From a bacterium (GTDB lineage: Bacteria; Desulfobacterota; DSWW01), in NCBI GenBank assembly GCA_028277985.1, contig JANQFG010000106.1, positions 116,939-180,938 on the forward strand: a stretch of 64,000 bases of DNA, given 5' to 3'. Under the pieces are notes generated by a model, which made no database searches, was not told the origin of the DNA, and saw only the letters and a list, made by a program, of their open reading frames with translations. A program made the position numbers and the translations under genes. This document shows positions 40,814-48,585 of the stretch, in pieces; the first letter of the stretch is position 1, and each line of letters starts with the position of its first letter.

Positions 40814-40989
40814 GTGCCATCCCCTATTCCGTCGAAGATTTGCTTGGTCTCCGTGTTCCGGCAACATAGTCCCTCGTCCCCCGCAGGGGCACGATGGCGC
40901 CGGAGGCGAGTGCTTCAGTCCGCACCTGGGGACTCGGGAAACCTCCACCAGTCGCCCTGCACAAATCTCGCCAGAATAGGGGATGGCAC
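40814..40989. repeat. Hairpin repeat, copy 3 of 4
   Basis: 176 bp. GTGCCATCCCCTATTC at the start is a perfect 16-base inverted repeat of GAATAGGGGATGGCAC at the end. An internal loop follows, then AGATTTG/CAAATCT. The apical portion is about 85 percent identical to copy 1 (TTGGTCTCCGTGTTCCGGCA ... CCACCAGTCGCCCTGCA). It lies 31 bp after the pseudouridine synthase gene. Confidence 0.88.
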
Positions 40990-41087
40990 CGAATTGCGCG
41001 GTCTTTGCCACATCACACTCGCCGGCTCAACTCGGCGGAGAGCCTTCCTGTGAGAGCGCAATCAGGAAGAGGCTCACACCAGATGCC

Positions 41088-41748
41088 CCACCTGACCCCT
41101 CCGGGGTTGCTAAAAAATCGGATATTGCGAGCGAAGCGAAGCAATCCCCCGGCACCGACTGAGACGCAGGAGATTGCCACGGCCGCTTGGGCGGCCTCGC
41201 AATGTCCATCAATGGGAAGAAAAGGGGGTCAGGCCGTAGCTATCGTCCTCGTCGTCGTCCTCGTCCTCGAATTCGGGCACGGGCACGCAAATGGGCACAG
41301 AACATTTAGCGAATCAGGGGTCAGGCCGTAACTATCAACTTTAGGAAGGCGAATGAGAGCCCACCTGACCCCTCCGGGGTTGCTAAAAAATCGGATATTG
41401 CGAGCGAAGCGAAGCAATCCCCCGGCACCGACTGAGACGCAGGAGATTGCCGCGGCCGCTCAGGCGGCCTCGCAATGTCCATCAATGGGAAGAAAGGGGG
41501 TCAGGCCGTAGCTATCGTCCTCGTCCTCGAATTCGGGCACGGGCACGCAAATGGACACAGAACATCTAGCGAATCAGGGGTCAGGCCGTAACTATCAACT
41601 TTGGGAAGGCGAATGAGAGCCCACCTGACCCCTCCGGGGTTGCTGCAAGGTCGGATATTGCGAGCGAAGCGAAGCAATCCCCCGCCACCGGTTGAGAGCC
41701 AGGAAATTGCCACGGCCGCTTGGGCGGCCTCGAGATGTCCATCAATGA
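41088..41748. repeat. Two and a half tandem copies of a 260-273 bp repeat
   Basis: Units begin at 41088, 41361 and 41621 with CCACCTGACCCCTCCGGGG; the third is broken off near 41748. Each has GCGAGCGAAGCGAAGCAATC and GGCCGCTTGGGCGGCCTCGC-type inverted segments, in the style of interspersed repeats known in many bacterial genomes. The first two also carry a stretch rich in GTCCTC and GGGCACG, and two GGGGTCAGGCCGTA copies each. There is no reading frame of substance. A short match to the hairpin family apex occurs at about 41829-41846. Confidence 0.85.
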
Positions 41749-41861
41749 GCCAAGGGATTCCTCGAGACGACGACGAACGACAGGAGAGAATGGACTAGGT
41801 GTTGTAAGGCAGGGCTTTTGACCTTTTGTCGCCCTGTACAAATCTCGGGGGTCCTTGCATA

Positions 41862-41889
41862 CAAAAAAGAACGGCCCCTGAGGGGCCGT
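41862..41889 (-). terminator. Rho-independent terminator of the outer-membrane-like gene
   Basis: ACGGCCCC (41871-41878) and GGGGCCGT (41882-41889) form a tight 8-bp stem with a 3-nt loop; on the minus strand it is followed by TCTTTTTTGT. It lies 38 bp after the stop at 41928. Confidence 0.9.
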
Positions 41890-41927
41890 GGGTCTGACGT
41901 CTATCGTGAAGAACGCGCCGCCTGCTT

Positions 41928-42650
41928 CTACTCTGCGGGATCTACAAACCGGTCGGGTCCGGTCCGGAATAGCAGGGAGGTCTTGATGAAGAAGAGGGGG
42001 CCATTGCCCCAGAAGAAGGACCCGAGCCCGTCCGAGTCGAAGCCAAGCCCAAAGGCCCGAAGGTGGATGCCTCCCCCGACACACAGGGTCATGCCGGGTC
42101 CGAGGTGGATGTTCACCCCGGTTTCACCACCCCCTCCGATGCTCAGATGTGCGGCTCTGCCGTCAGGGGCCTGAATGCCGAAGAGGGTGTCGATATCGTA
42201 GTAGTTGAACGCCATTCCGATGCTCGGTCCTGCCCACCATTTGAGACGGTTGTTCCGAATGATGCCGAAGGTGAGCGTGTGGTTCGTGGAGAAGCCGTAC
42301 TTGCTGCTCTGGTCCAGATCGATTTCCGTTATCGGGAGAGGGATAGGAATGGAGCCCACCTTGATGTCTTCGATCTTCGTGCCAGTTGCAATGTCGAACC
42401 CAAGCGTGGCGCGGTACCCCAGAAGTCTATCCTGGGCAGGGGCACTATCGTACATGACTCCGAACGTGAGATGGTCAAGACGGGCATCCCCTTCAATGTT
42501 CAGGGGGATGCCTTCATATTCGTCGATACCCACCGAGGGTTTCTCCCTGCCCCAGCTGAAATACGGACCCCAACCACCTGCAAAGGCAGAGCCGGCCAAA
42601 AGGAGTGTCACAAGGATTGTCACCGAGGCAATCCATATTCTTTGTCTCAT
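41928..42650 (-). CDS. Exported beta-barrel-like outer membrane protein
   Basis: 240 aa with a clear signal peptide (MRQRIWIASVTILVTLLLAGSAFA, cleavage after AFA). The rest alternates short amphipathic strands with aromatic residues (YFSWGREKPSVGIDEY, KYGFSTNHTLTFGIIRN, WAGPSIGMAFNYYD, VNIHLGPGMTLCVGGGIHL) and ends with a strand LLFRTGPDRF, compatible with an 8-10-stranded outer membrane barrel, although the last residue is not Phe. I recognise no named family. Divergent from the DUF2333 gene, with a shared 220-bp promoter region, and followed by a strong terminator. Confidence 0.78.
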   Translation of the reverse strand: MRQRIWIASVTILVTLLLAGSAFAGGWGPYFSWGREKPSVGIDEYEGIPLNIEGDARLDHLTFGVMYDSAPAQDRLLGYRATLGFDIATGTKIEDIKVGSIPIPLPITEIDLDQSSKYGFSTNHTLTFGIIRNNRLKWWAGPSIGMAFNYYDIDTLFGIQAPDGRAAHLSIGGGGETGVNIHLGPGMTLCVGGGIHLRAFGLGFDSDGLGSFFWGNGPLFFIKTSLLFRTGPDRFVDPAE

Positions 42651-42730
42651 TTGTATGCTCTCCCTTCCTTCGGCATCCGGTATGGGGATCAGACTCTCGG
42701 TTCAGGATACGGGGATCGAATCAAGAACGG

Positions 42731-42759
42731 AGGCTACTGGAAAGCCTATGTATTGTCAA
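42731..42759 (-). promoter_or_regulatory. Candidate promoter for the outer-membrane-like gene
   Basis: On the minus strand TTGACA (42759-42754), 17 bases, then TAGCCT (42736-42731). The -35 is consensus, the -10 is weak. About 80 nt of leader to the ATG at 42650. Confidence 0.45.
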
Positions 42760-42776
42760 ACCTTAGGGCTCCCGTG

Positions 42777-42806
42777 TTGACAGGGCAAGAAGGTTTCTTC
42801 TACTGT
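42777..42806 (+). promoter_or_regulatory. Candidate promoter for the DUF2333 operon
   Basis: TTGACA (42777-42782), 18 bases, then TACTGT (42801-42806). The -10 is imperfect. It lies about 65 bp upstream of the ATG at 42872, back to back with the divergent candidate. Confidence 0.4.
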
Positions 42807-42871
42807 AGTCCACTTGGGATGGAACGGCGCTGAAGGACAACGTACGGTTTTTCACAAAAAGGGGTGTCTTC

Positions 42872-43792
42872 ATGGATATGGACAGGAACCTCAAGATAGG
42901 GATCATCGCCGTTGGGGCGTTGCTGTTTCTCTTCCTGGCCGGATCGCTCGGGCTGCATTTCGGCCAGAAAGGGCACAACCGGATCCACATGGATCTCGAC
43001 ACGGAGTTTCCTCCCGACAAGGAGCACGTTCCGGGCGAGATCATTGCCACCGTCATCGCAGGAATCATGGAACACGAGCTGGACAGCACCTTCGGCTGGA
43101 GGCCGAACGATTTCTTCCTGTGGGGCCCCGGCCTCTGGGCGGACAACAACAGCAACCGCCAGATGGGAATCATGCACGGCGTCCGGGAGACGATGCTCGT
43201 TTTCAGAGACAACCTGACCAAGGTGTCTTCCAATGTGTACGACCACAACCTCCTCGAAGCGGACACCATGTTCCGAAACGACGAGAAGAAACTGTTCTTT
43301 CCCTCCGCGGAGAATCGATTTGCAAAGGGCATCACGTACCTGGAGCACTACGTCGAGGGGTTGCACACGGATCCGCCCACTTCCCGTCAACTGAACAAGA
43401 GGATGATCGAGCTGATCAAGCTGTTCGAGGCCTGGACCGCCCTGCTCGGGGACGGCCACGCGAACCTGTACAGGGAGGTCGAACGGGACGGGGGGCCGGT
43501 GCGTGCCTGGAAGACCGACAACTACTTCTACACTGCACAGGGCTACGCCCACGTGATGTTCTACGTGATGAAGTCGATCCGGCGTGAGTACGGCGAGGAT
43601 CTGAAGGGGAGCGTCGAATTCCTCTTCGATGAAGTTCTCGACGCCCTGGACAAGGCGCACACCATGAAACCGCTGATCGTTATCGACGGTTCCCCTGCAG
43701 GGTTGTTCGCGAATCATCGGCGCGCCCTCGACTCGTACATCTCCGAGGCGAGAGACAAGATGTTCTCCATCCAGGAGGAGCTGGAAAAATAG
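42872..43792 (+). CDS. DUF2333 family protein
   Basis: 306 aa. The first 25 residues form a single membrane anchor (KIGIIAVGALLFLFLAGSLGLHF), then a soluble helical domain. The pattern HVPGEIIATVIAGIMEHELDSTFGWRPNDFF, LYREVERDGGPVRAWKTDNYFYTAQGYAHVM and the C-terminal SPAGLFANHRRALDSYISEARDK is that of the DUF2333 family, common in Desulfobacterota and Gammaproteobacteria and without a known role. The domain faces the periplasm. It is followed by the Cys-cluster protein after a 45-bp gap. Confidence 0.87.
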   Translation: MDMDRNLKIGIIAVGALLFLFLAGSLGLHFGQKGHNRIHMDLDTEFPPDKEHVPGEIIATVIAGIMEHELDSTFGWRPNDFFLWGPGLWADNNSNRQMGIMHGVRETMLVFRDNLTKVSSNVYDHNLLEADTMFRNDEKKLFFPSAENRFAKGITYLEHYVEGLHTDPPTSRQLNKRMIELIKLFEAWTALLGDGHANLYREVERDGGPVRAWKTDNYFYTAQGYAHVMFYVMKSIRREYGEDLKGSVEFLFDEVLDALDKAHTMKPLIVIDGSPAGLFANHRRALDSYISEARDKMFSIQEELEK

Positions 43793-43837
43793 AGGCAATC
43801 CGGCAACTGAGAATTCTTACAGCAACGGGATCGAATC

Positions 43838-44308
43838 ATGGAAACAGTAGCGAGGAAGAAATCGGAATCATGCCCTGAAGCGTGTCGTGCGATGTGCTGC
43901 ACGTACGTTGCCACGAAGATCGATGCTCCGAGAACCAAGATCGATTGGGACGAGATCTACTGGTTCCTCTGTCACGAGAACGTGGAGGTCTTCATCGAGT
44001 CGAGGAAATGGTATGTCCTGTTCGACACGCCCTGCAACAATCTCGATGCGAAGTCACGTTGCGTGGTCTATCCGCGGAGACCCCACGTCTGCAGGGAGCA
44101 CGAAGTGGAGAACTGTGAATACTGGGGCGAGGAAGAGGGAAAGATAACGCTGCGCACTCCGGATGATTTGAAGAAGTTCATGAAGCGTAGAAAGGTGCGG
44201 CTCCGGATGGCGTGGGATGACCCGGACGAACCGACAGAGAAAAAGGCTCCCGCCCGGTCCGGGTCCAAGACGGCCCCAAAGCCACGGACCAAACGATCGA
44301 AAGGGTAG
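43838..44308 (+). CDS. YkgJ-type cysteine-cluster protein
   Basis: 156 aa. Cysteines are arranged as in the YkgJ/UPF0153 group, which binds zinc or an Fe-S cluster: C12-x3-C16-x3-CC at the N-terminus (SCPEACRAMCC), CNNL near 68, CVVYPRRPHVCREHEVENCEYWG. Central residues are aromatic (WDEIYWFLCHENV). A long basic C-terminal tail (KKAPARSGSKTAPKPRTKRSKG) may bind nucleic acid or membrane. Function of the family is not settled. It precedes the LeuA-domain gene by 8 bp and is likely cotranscribed. Confidence 0.85.
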   Translation: METVARKKSESCPEACRAMCCTYVATKIDAPRTKIDWDEIYWFLCHENVEVFIESRKWYVLFDTPCNNLDAKSRCVVYPRRPHVCREHEVENCEYWGEEEGKITLRTPDDLKKFMKRRKVRLRMAWDDPDEPTEKKAPARSGSKTAPKPRTKRSKG

Positions 44309-44316
44309 GAACAGGT

Positions 44317-44799
44317 ATGGCACGAAAAGAGGATGGAAAGGTCCGGTATGCAGAGGTGATCGATGCGAATCGTGAGTTGAACATCCTCCACAGTCTGAAG
44401 AGCTACAAGCCTCCCTTCCAGATCCTCCGGAACTATCATCTCGTGGACAACGGGGTGGAGCCGGAGGCGACCATCGTCTTGCGCGCGGGGGGCAGAGAGG
44501 TCCACGAAGCGGACACCGGAGTGGGCCCTGTCGACGCCCTCGCCAACGCCCTGAAGAAGGCCTTGAAACCGGCCTTCCCGTTCATCTCGGACGTGCGGCT
44601 CATCGACTACGCTGCCAGAATTCACGAAACCCGAAGCGGGACCAAGGCCACCGTGGCCGTGACCCTGCTGCTCGGCGACGGCGAAAAGATCTGGAAGGTC
44701 TCGGAGCTCAGTCAGAACATCAACCAGGCGAGCTTTCTGGCCCTGGTGGGTGCCTACGAGTTCGCCATCGTTCAGAGGAAGGGCCGCAAGAAGCGCTGA
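44317..44799 (+). CDS. Free-standing LeuA allosteric (dimerisation) domain protein
   Basis: 160 aa; GGGTAGGAACAGG precedes the ATG. The whole protein is the regulatory domain at the C-terminus of 2-isopropylmalate and citramalate synthases: EATIVLRAGGREVHEADTGVGPVDALANALKKAL, then LIDYAARIHETRSGTKATVAVTLLLGDGEKIWKV and NINQASFLALVGAYEFAI. The catalytic TIM barrel is absent, so it cannot condense acetyl-CoA. It may bind leucine or isoleucine and act in trans, or have been recruited for another ligand. It is immediately downstream of the Cys-cluster gene and convergent with the transpeptidase gene (11 bp apart). Confidence 0.82.
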   Translation: MARKEDGKVRYAEVIDANRELNILHSLKSYKPPFQILRNYHLVDNGVEPEATIVLRAGGREVHEADTGVGPVDALANALKKALKPAFPFISDVRLIDYAARIHETRSGTKATVAVTLLLGDGEKIWKVSELSQNINQASFLALVGAYEFAIVQRKGRKKR

Positions 44800-44810
44800 C
44801 GGAGGTTGGG

Positions 44811-46172
44811 CTAGTCTTTCTTTCTCCGAAAGTACCTCTTGAAGAGATCGTAAGCCATGACGTTTGCCCGGTGACCCAGCAATTTGCCGTGGACCATCAT
44901 GACGCTCAGGGCAAGCTGGTGTTTCCCTGACCTGCTCCTTCCGTAGCCGAGGAACCAATCGTATTTGATCGTGTCCGTCTTGTTGTTGATGTTCCCCGTT
45001 TTTCCCCCAAAGACAACGGATCGCAGCCGGGAGTCCCGTCTGCTGGCCCGAAAGCTCTTGCGACAGGTTCCGAGCTGAATGGTCGCTTCCATCAGATCCC
45101 GCATCTCCTCTGCCGTTTCCGGGGAGAGCACCCGGATCGGGATTTCTTCTTCGTGTCGGTAGCGTTCCTGTCCGTCCTCGTCCAGAACGCTTTCGACGAC
45201 CCAGGGCACAGGTGCCGCGCCGTCCGAGACGATGATTGCACCGATCCAGGCCGCGTGGATGGCTGTCATCAGGGTTTGGCGGTTGAAGCCACTGGAGATT
45301 TCAGCGATCCCGATGGAATCTCCAGGCACGCGCAGACGGCTCGTTTCAAAGGGGACCTCTGTCGGCAGGGTCTGCCCGAAGTAGAAGGCGGCGCCGAATT
45401 CGCGCAAGGCCTCGGCGCCCAGGGCGTGGATTCCGATCTTGCCGAACACGGGATTCACCGACATGGCGAAGGCCTTCCGCAGGGTCACCCGGTTCGACCA
45501 TGGGTAAGTCTTCTGCTTCAGATCCCTCCGGTACAGGGTGTGGTTTCGCCCGGTGTAGTCGAGGATCGACTCCGGCTCGAGGATGCCTGACTCGAGGGCC
45601 GCCGCCGCGGTGACGACCTTGAACAGAGAGGCTGCCGGATAGGCCTTCCAGAAGAATGCCTCCGGCTTCTCCGGGTCCTCATTGTAGGTTGCCAGAGCCA
45701 GGATTCGTCCCGAACGGGGATCGAGGGCTGCCACCACGCCGCCGAGGGCCATGCTGCGTCGAAGTCTTCTTTCCACCCAGCGCTGGTACTCTCGGTCAAA
45801 TGAGGTGTGAAGGGTGTAGGGCGGCCCCTTTGCTCCGGCCAGTTCGAGACAACCGGCCCCGTCGAGGTCCTCGAGCCCGCTCAAGAGGAATTCCGGTGCA
45901 GGCCTCCAGTCCTTCTCCGTCTTCCGCTCCGTGTCCGCCATTTGCGGGAGGGGGGGAGGCTGGGCGGTCCGGTTCCAGGAGTGCAGAAAGGCATAGACCA
46001 GCAGGAGTCCGACGAGAAAGGTCCAGAAGAAGACTGCAAAGCTTCTTCTCTTCCTCTGCCGGGGTTTCTGATTCAGGAGAATGAGGGGAGGGACCGTGTA
46101 GGACCTCTGCCGTATGAGCTTTCCCCGTTTCAGATTCTTGCCCCTGCCGCGCATTCGTTCTACATCCTTCAT
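44811..46172 (-). CDS. Penicillin-binding transpeptidase (single-domain class B-like)
   Basis: 453 aa from the ATG at 46172, which overlaps the nth stop as ATGA. A 40-residue basic cytoplasmic tail precedes one membrane helix (about 44-62, FAVFFWTFLVGLLLVYAFL). The periplasmic transpeptidase domain has AASLFKVV (SxxK, acyl-acceptor Ser), SVNP (SxN) and FGGKTGNI (KTG). It lacks the N-terminal pedestal domain of FtsI and MrdA, so it is shorter than canonical class B proteins. It probably crosslinks peptidoglycan; alternatively it could be an L,D-inactive regulatory penicillin-binding protein. Coupled to nth. Confidence 0.85.
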   Translation of the reverse strand: MKDVERMRGRGKNLKRGKLIRQRSYTVPPLILLNQKPRQRKRRSFAVFFWTFLVGLLLVYAFLHSWNRTAQPPPLPQMADTERKTEKDWRPAPEFLLSGLEDLDGAGCLELAGAKGPPYTLHTSFDREYQRWVERRLRRSMALGGVVAALDPRSGRILALATYNEDPEKPEAFFWKAYPAASLFKVVTAAAALESGILEPESILDYTGRNHTLYRRDLKQKTYPWSNRVTLRKAFAMSVNPVFGKIGIHALGAEALREFGAAFYFGQTLPTEVPFETSRLRVPGDSIGIAEISSGFNRQTLMTAIHAAWIGAIIVSDGAAPVPWVVESVLDEDGQERYRHEEEIPIRVLSPETAEEMRDLMEATIQLGTCRKSFRASRRDSRLRSVVFGGKTGNINNKTDTIKYDWFLGYGRSRSGKHQLALSVMMVHGKLLGHRANVMAYDLFKRYFRRKKD

Positions 46173-46849
46173 CGATGCCGGTCTACACCGACCTTGTCGC
46201 AATGGGACGCCAACCTGCACCGGGAACAGAAAGGCGAGATCGGCTTGCAGATGTTCTGCCCGTATGCCACCAGATAATCATTGATCGGGATCCAGTAACG
46301 TGCCGGCAGTTTGTCCCTGAGCGCGAATTCCGTCTCCTCGGGGCTCTTGGTCCGGACGTAACCCAGCCGGTTCGAAATGCGATGCACGTGTGTGTCCACG
46401 CAGATTCCGGGTTTGCCGTATCCGAGCGTCACGACCAGATTCGCCGTCTTCCTGCCGACGCCCTTCAACTTCAGCAGGGTGTCCAGGTCGTCCGGGACCT
46501 TGCCCTCGTACCGGTTCACGATTTCCCGGCAGGCATCCTTGAGAACGGTTGCCTTCGTCTTGTAGAACCCGACGGGATAGATCAGCTCCCGGATCTCTTT
46601 TTCCGAAAGACGGAGCATCCTGTCCGGCGACGGTGCCTTGGCAAGCAGCCTCTCCGAAGCCGTTCGCGTGGTCTCGTCCTTTGTGCGCAGAGAGAGCAGG
46701 GTGGAGATCAGGACCTGATACGGATCGCGCTTCTTTCGGGAGATTTCGGTCACGATGGGCACACCGAGTCGACTGACCTCTTCCTCGAGAATCTTCATGA
46801 CGGTATGGATTTTCCTGTCCTGCAAGCTTCCGGCTCCTGTCTTCTTCAT
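46169..46849 (-). CDS. nth: Endonuclease III
   Basis: 226 aa. Repairs oxidised pyrimidines as a DNA glycosylase with AP lyase activity. Helix-hairpin-helix LKGVGRKTANLVV holds the catalytic Lys; VDTHVHRISNR holds the catalytic Asp. The C-terminal [4Fe-4S] cluster motif C-x6-C-x2-C-x5-C is present (CKPISPFCSRCRLASHC). Length is normal. It sits between nagZ (43 bp upstream) and the transpeptidase gene it overlaps, in one operon. Confidence 0.96.
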   Translation of the reverse strand: MKKTGAGSLQDRKIHTVMKILEEEVSRLGVPIVTEISRKKRDPYQVLISTLLSLRTKDETTRTASERLLAKAPSPDRMLRLSEKEIRELIYPVGFYKTKATVLKDACREIVNRYEGKVPDDLDTLLKLKGVGRKTANLVVTLGYGKPGICVDTHVHRISNRLGYVRTKSPEETEFALRDKLPARYWIPINDYLVAYGQNICKPISPFCSRCRLASHCDKVGVDRHR

Positions 46850-46892
46850 GTGCCCAAAGCCATCCAGTATATATTTCCCCGGCCGGGTGCGG

Positions 46893-48044
46893 TCAAGGGG
46901 CGGGGTCCATGCGGAAGGTGCGGACCTGCTCGGCGATGTTCCTGTTCTCGTCGCAGCCGATTCGCAGGAAGAGAGCGCGTCGCGCTGATTCCTTCGGGAT
47001 TCGAAAACGCAGCCGTGCCTTGAACCGGCCGATCCTGCGCAAGGAGCGGCTTGCCCGACCGCAGGATGTTTCGCCCCTCCGCAACGAGCCGTACAGTGTC
47101 TCGATGCAGGCGGGCAGAAGGGAGGGGGTGTGGCAGAACATCAGGAGATCGGCTCCGGCCCGGAAAGAGAGAAGGGCCGCCTCTTCGGGCGCGTAGCGTT
47201 CCGTGATGGCCCCCATTTCCAGGTCATCCGTCACGATGAGCCCCTGGAAGCCGATCTGTCCCCGCAGGGCCCCCTTCAGGATCCTTCGACTGAGTGTGGC
47301 AGGCCTTTGCGGGTCGAGGCCGGGGTATCGAACGTGGGCGGTCATGACCATCTCGAGGGGCCTCCGCCGGTCCCGAGAGAGCATGCGATAGGGTGACATC
47401 TCTACGGAGGAGAGCCGCTTCTCATCCATCGATACGGTGGGCAGTGTTTGATGGGAGTCGAGATCCGTGTCGCCGTGTCCGGGGAAGTGTTTCCCGCAGC
47501 CGGCGATCCCGTGGGCCCGGAAGCTCAGCAGGATGGACCGGGCGAGGGCCGTTACAGAAGTGGGATCGGCACCGAACGACCGGTCTCCGATGACCGGATT
47601 GTTCGGGTTGGTGTGAAGGTCCAGGACCGGGGCGAAATTGCAGTGGATGCCCACGGCCGAGAGCTCCTCTGCGATCACCCTGGCGGCCGAATAGGCCAGG
47701 GCGTCTACGCCCGCGTTTCCGAGGGCCTGGGCTTCAGGAAAGAAGGTAAAGGCAGGCGGCAGCCTCCACACCCTCCCTCCCTCCTGATCGATGCAGACCA
47801 GCATCGGAAGGGAAGGCTCGATGGACTGGAGGTCTCTCGTCAGGCGGTCGATCTGTTCCGGATCCTCCAGGTTTCTCTTGAAAAGGATCACGCCGCCGGG
47901 GGGGTAGCGGCGGAAAAGGTCTCGGAGATCCGGGTTCAACTCGGTCCCGTCGAAACCCACGATGAAGAGCTGCCCCAGGGCTGCTTTCTGATCTTCGACA
48001 CGCTTTGCCAAAGGTTGACTCCCCTTACGTGCCTTCTTCCTCAT
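46893..48044 (-). CDS. nagZ: Beta-N-acetylhexosaminidase (NagZ type, GH3)
   Basis: 383 aa. GH3 enzyme that removes GlcNAc from muropeptides in peptidoglycan recycling. The substrate/catalytic region shows LVCIDQEGGRVWRL and CGKHFPGHGDTDLDSH, the KHFPGHGxT loop with the catalytic His, and LIVTDDLEMGAI with the nucleophilic Asp. The barrel is complete. The last 45 residues are Arg-rich (RRALFLRIGCDENRNIAEQVRTF) and beyond the usual NagZ length, so an extra tail is attached. No signal peptide, so cytoplasmic. The start overlaps the end of the DUF4177 gene by 20 bases. Confidence 0.93.
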   Translation of the reverse strand: MRKKARKGSQPLAKRVEDQKAALGQLFIVGFDGTELNPDLRDLFRRYPPGGVILFKRNLEDPEQIDRLTRDLQSIEPSLPMLVCIDQEGGRVWRLPPAFTFFPEAQALGNAGVDALAYSAARVIAEELSAVGIHCNFAPVLDLHTNPNNPVIGDRSFGADPTSVTALARSILLSFRAHGIAGCGKHFPGHGDTDLDSHQTLPTVSMDEKRLSSVEMSPYRMLSRDRRRPLEMVMTAHVRYPGLDPQRPATLSRRILKGALRGQIGFQGLIVTDDLEMGAITERYAPEEAALLSFRAGADLLMFCHTPSLLPACIETLYGSLRRGETSCGRASRSLRRIGRFKARLRFRIPKESARRALFLRIGCDENRNIAEQVRTFRMDPAP

Positions 48045-48207
48045 CCGTCTTCACGAACAAGACGAACGCCATCGACGGCCTTCGGGCGCTCTCCTTGACG
48101 ACGAACTGCATGCCGTCGTACCTCCAGCCTTCGGCCGTCCATTGGTTCAGGATCTCTTCGAGGCTCTCCTCGGTCACGTCCGACGTCTCGATGACTTTGT
48201 ATTGCAT
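48025..48207 (-). CDS. DUF4177-type small protein
   Basis: 60 aa from the ATG at 48207 with GGGGGG 5 bases upstream; in-frame starts further up have no such site. MQYKVIETSDVTEESLEEILNQWTAEGWRYDGMQFVV, with SMAFVLFVK at the end, is the DUF4177 fold ('..yk.v......e..ln.l..eGW.lv.....'), a small beta-alpha-beta protein of unknown role. Its stop lies inside the nagZ start region, so it is the first gene of that operon. Confidence 0.82.
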   Translation of the reverse strand: MQYKVIETSDVTEESLEEILNQWTAEGWRYDGMQFVVKESARRPSMAFVLFVKTDEEEGT

Positions 48208-48274
48208 GGCACCCCCCAGGTGAGCTGTTCCGGCCAACGGTGCAGCCTATACCGGACCTCGCCATCGGCGTTCA

Positions 48275-48373
48275 GTGGTATCGGTGTTTCGGCTCCGATC
48301 TTCTTGGGCTCCGTCCCCCCCGTGTCTCTACAAAGTCGCCCGGCGAAGATCGTATCCGAAACACCGATACCAC
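48275..48373. repeat. Hairpin repeat, copy 4 of 4
   Basis: 99 bp. GTGGTATCGGTGTTTCGG pairs perfectly (18 bp) with CCGAAACACCGATACCAC; after a small internal loop CGATCTTC pairs perfectly with GAAGATCG. The apex keeps TTGGGCTCCGT and AAGTCGCCCGGC but is much shorter (about 41 nt) than in copies 1 and 3. It lies between hemB and the DUF4177 gene, downstream of hemB. Confidence 0.88.
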
Positions 48374-48546
48374 CGAGCCGTTCGTCGCAAGTGCCGGGAT
48401 ATCTCCTTGTCGATAGCTAGAACGCACATATCGTGGATGGGGGCTTATCGCATTACAGGCGTTTCGCAGAATTCCCGCCCCCTCCCGAAAATGAGTCTCA
48501 AAGACGCATATCGGGCTTCTGCTCTGTTGCGCAAGCGGGCGCGGGG

Positions 48547-48577
48547 CCTGACCCCTGACCCCCGATCCCTGACCCCT
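48547..48577. repeat. Short CCTGACCCC-type repeat
   Basis: Three close copies of CCTGACCCC just after hemB, the same motif found reverse-complemented in the GGGGTCAGG repeats at 31310 and near 41088-41600. It is probably a remnant of that family. Confidence 0.5.
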
Positions 48578-48585
48578 TAACTGCT

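Noticed and set aside
41088..41748. CRISPR array at the tandem repeat
   Set aside because: The units are 260-273 bp, not 25-40 bp repeats with unique spacers, and no cas gene is near.
31061..48373. Integron attC sites as the explanation for the hairpin family
   Set aside because: attC sites conserve their outer core (GTTRRRY/RYYYAAC) and vary in the centre. Here the apex and only a short GTG...CAC end are conserved, and no integrase gene is present.
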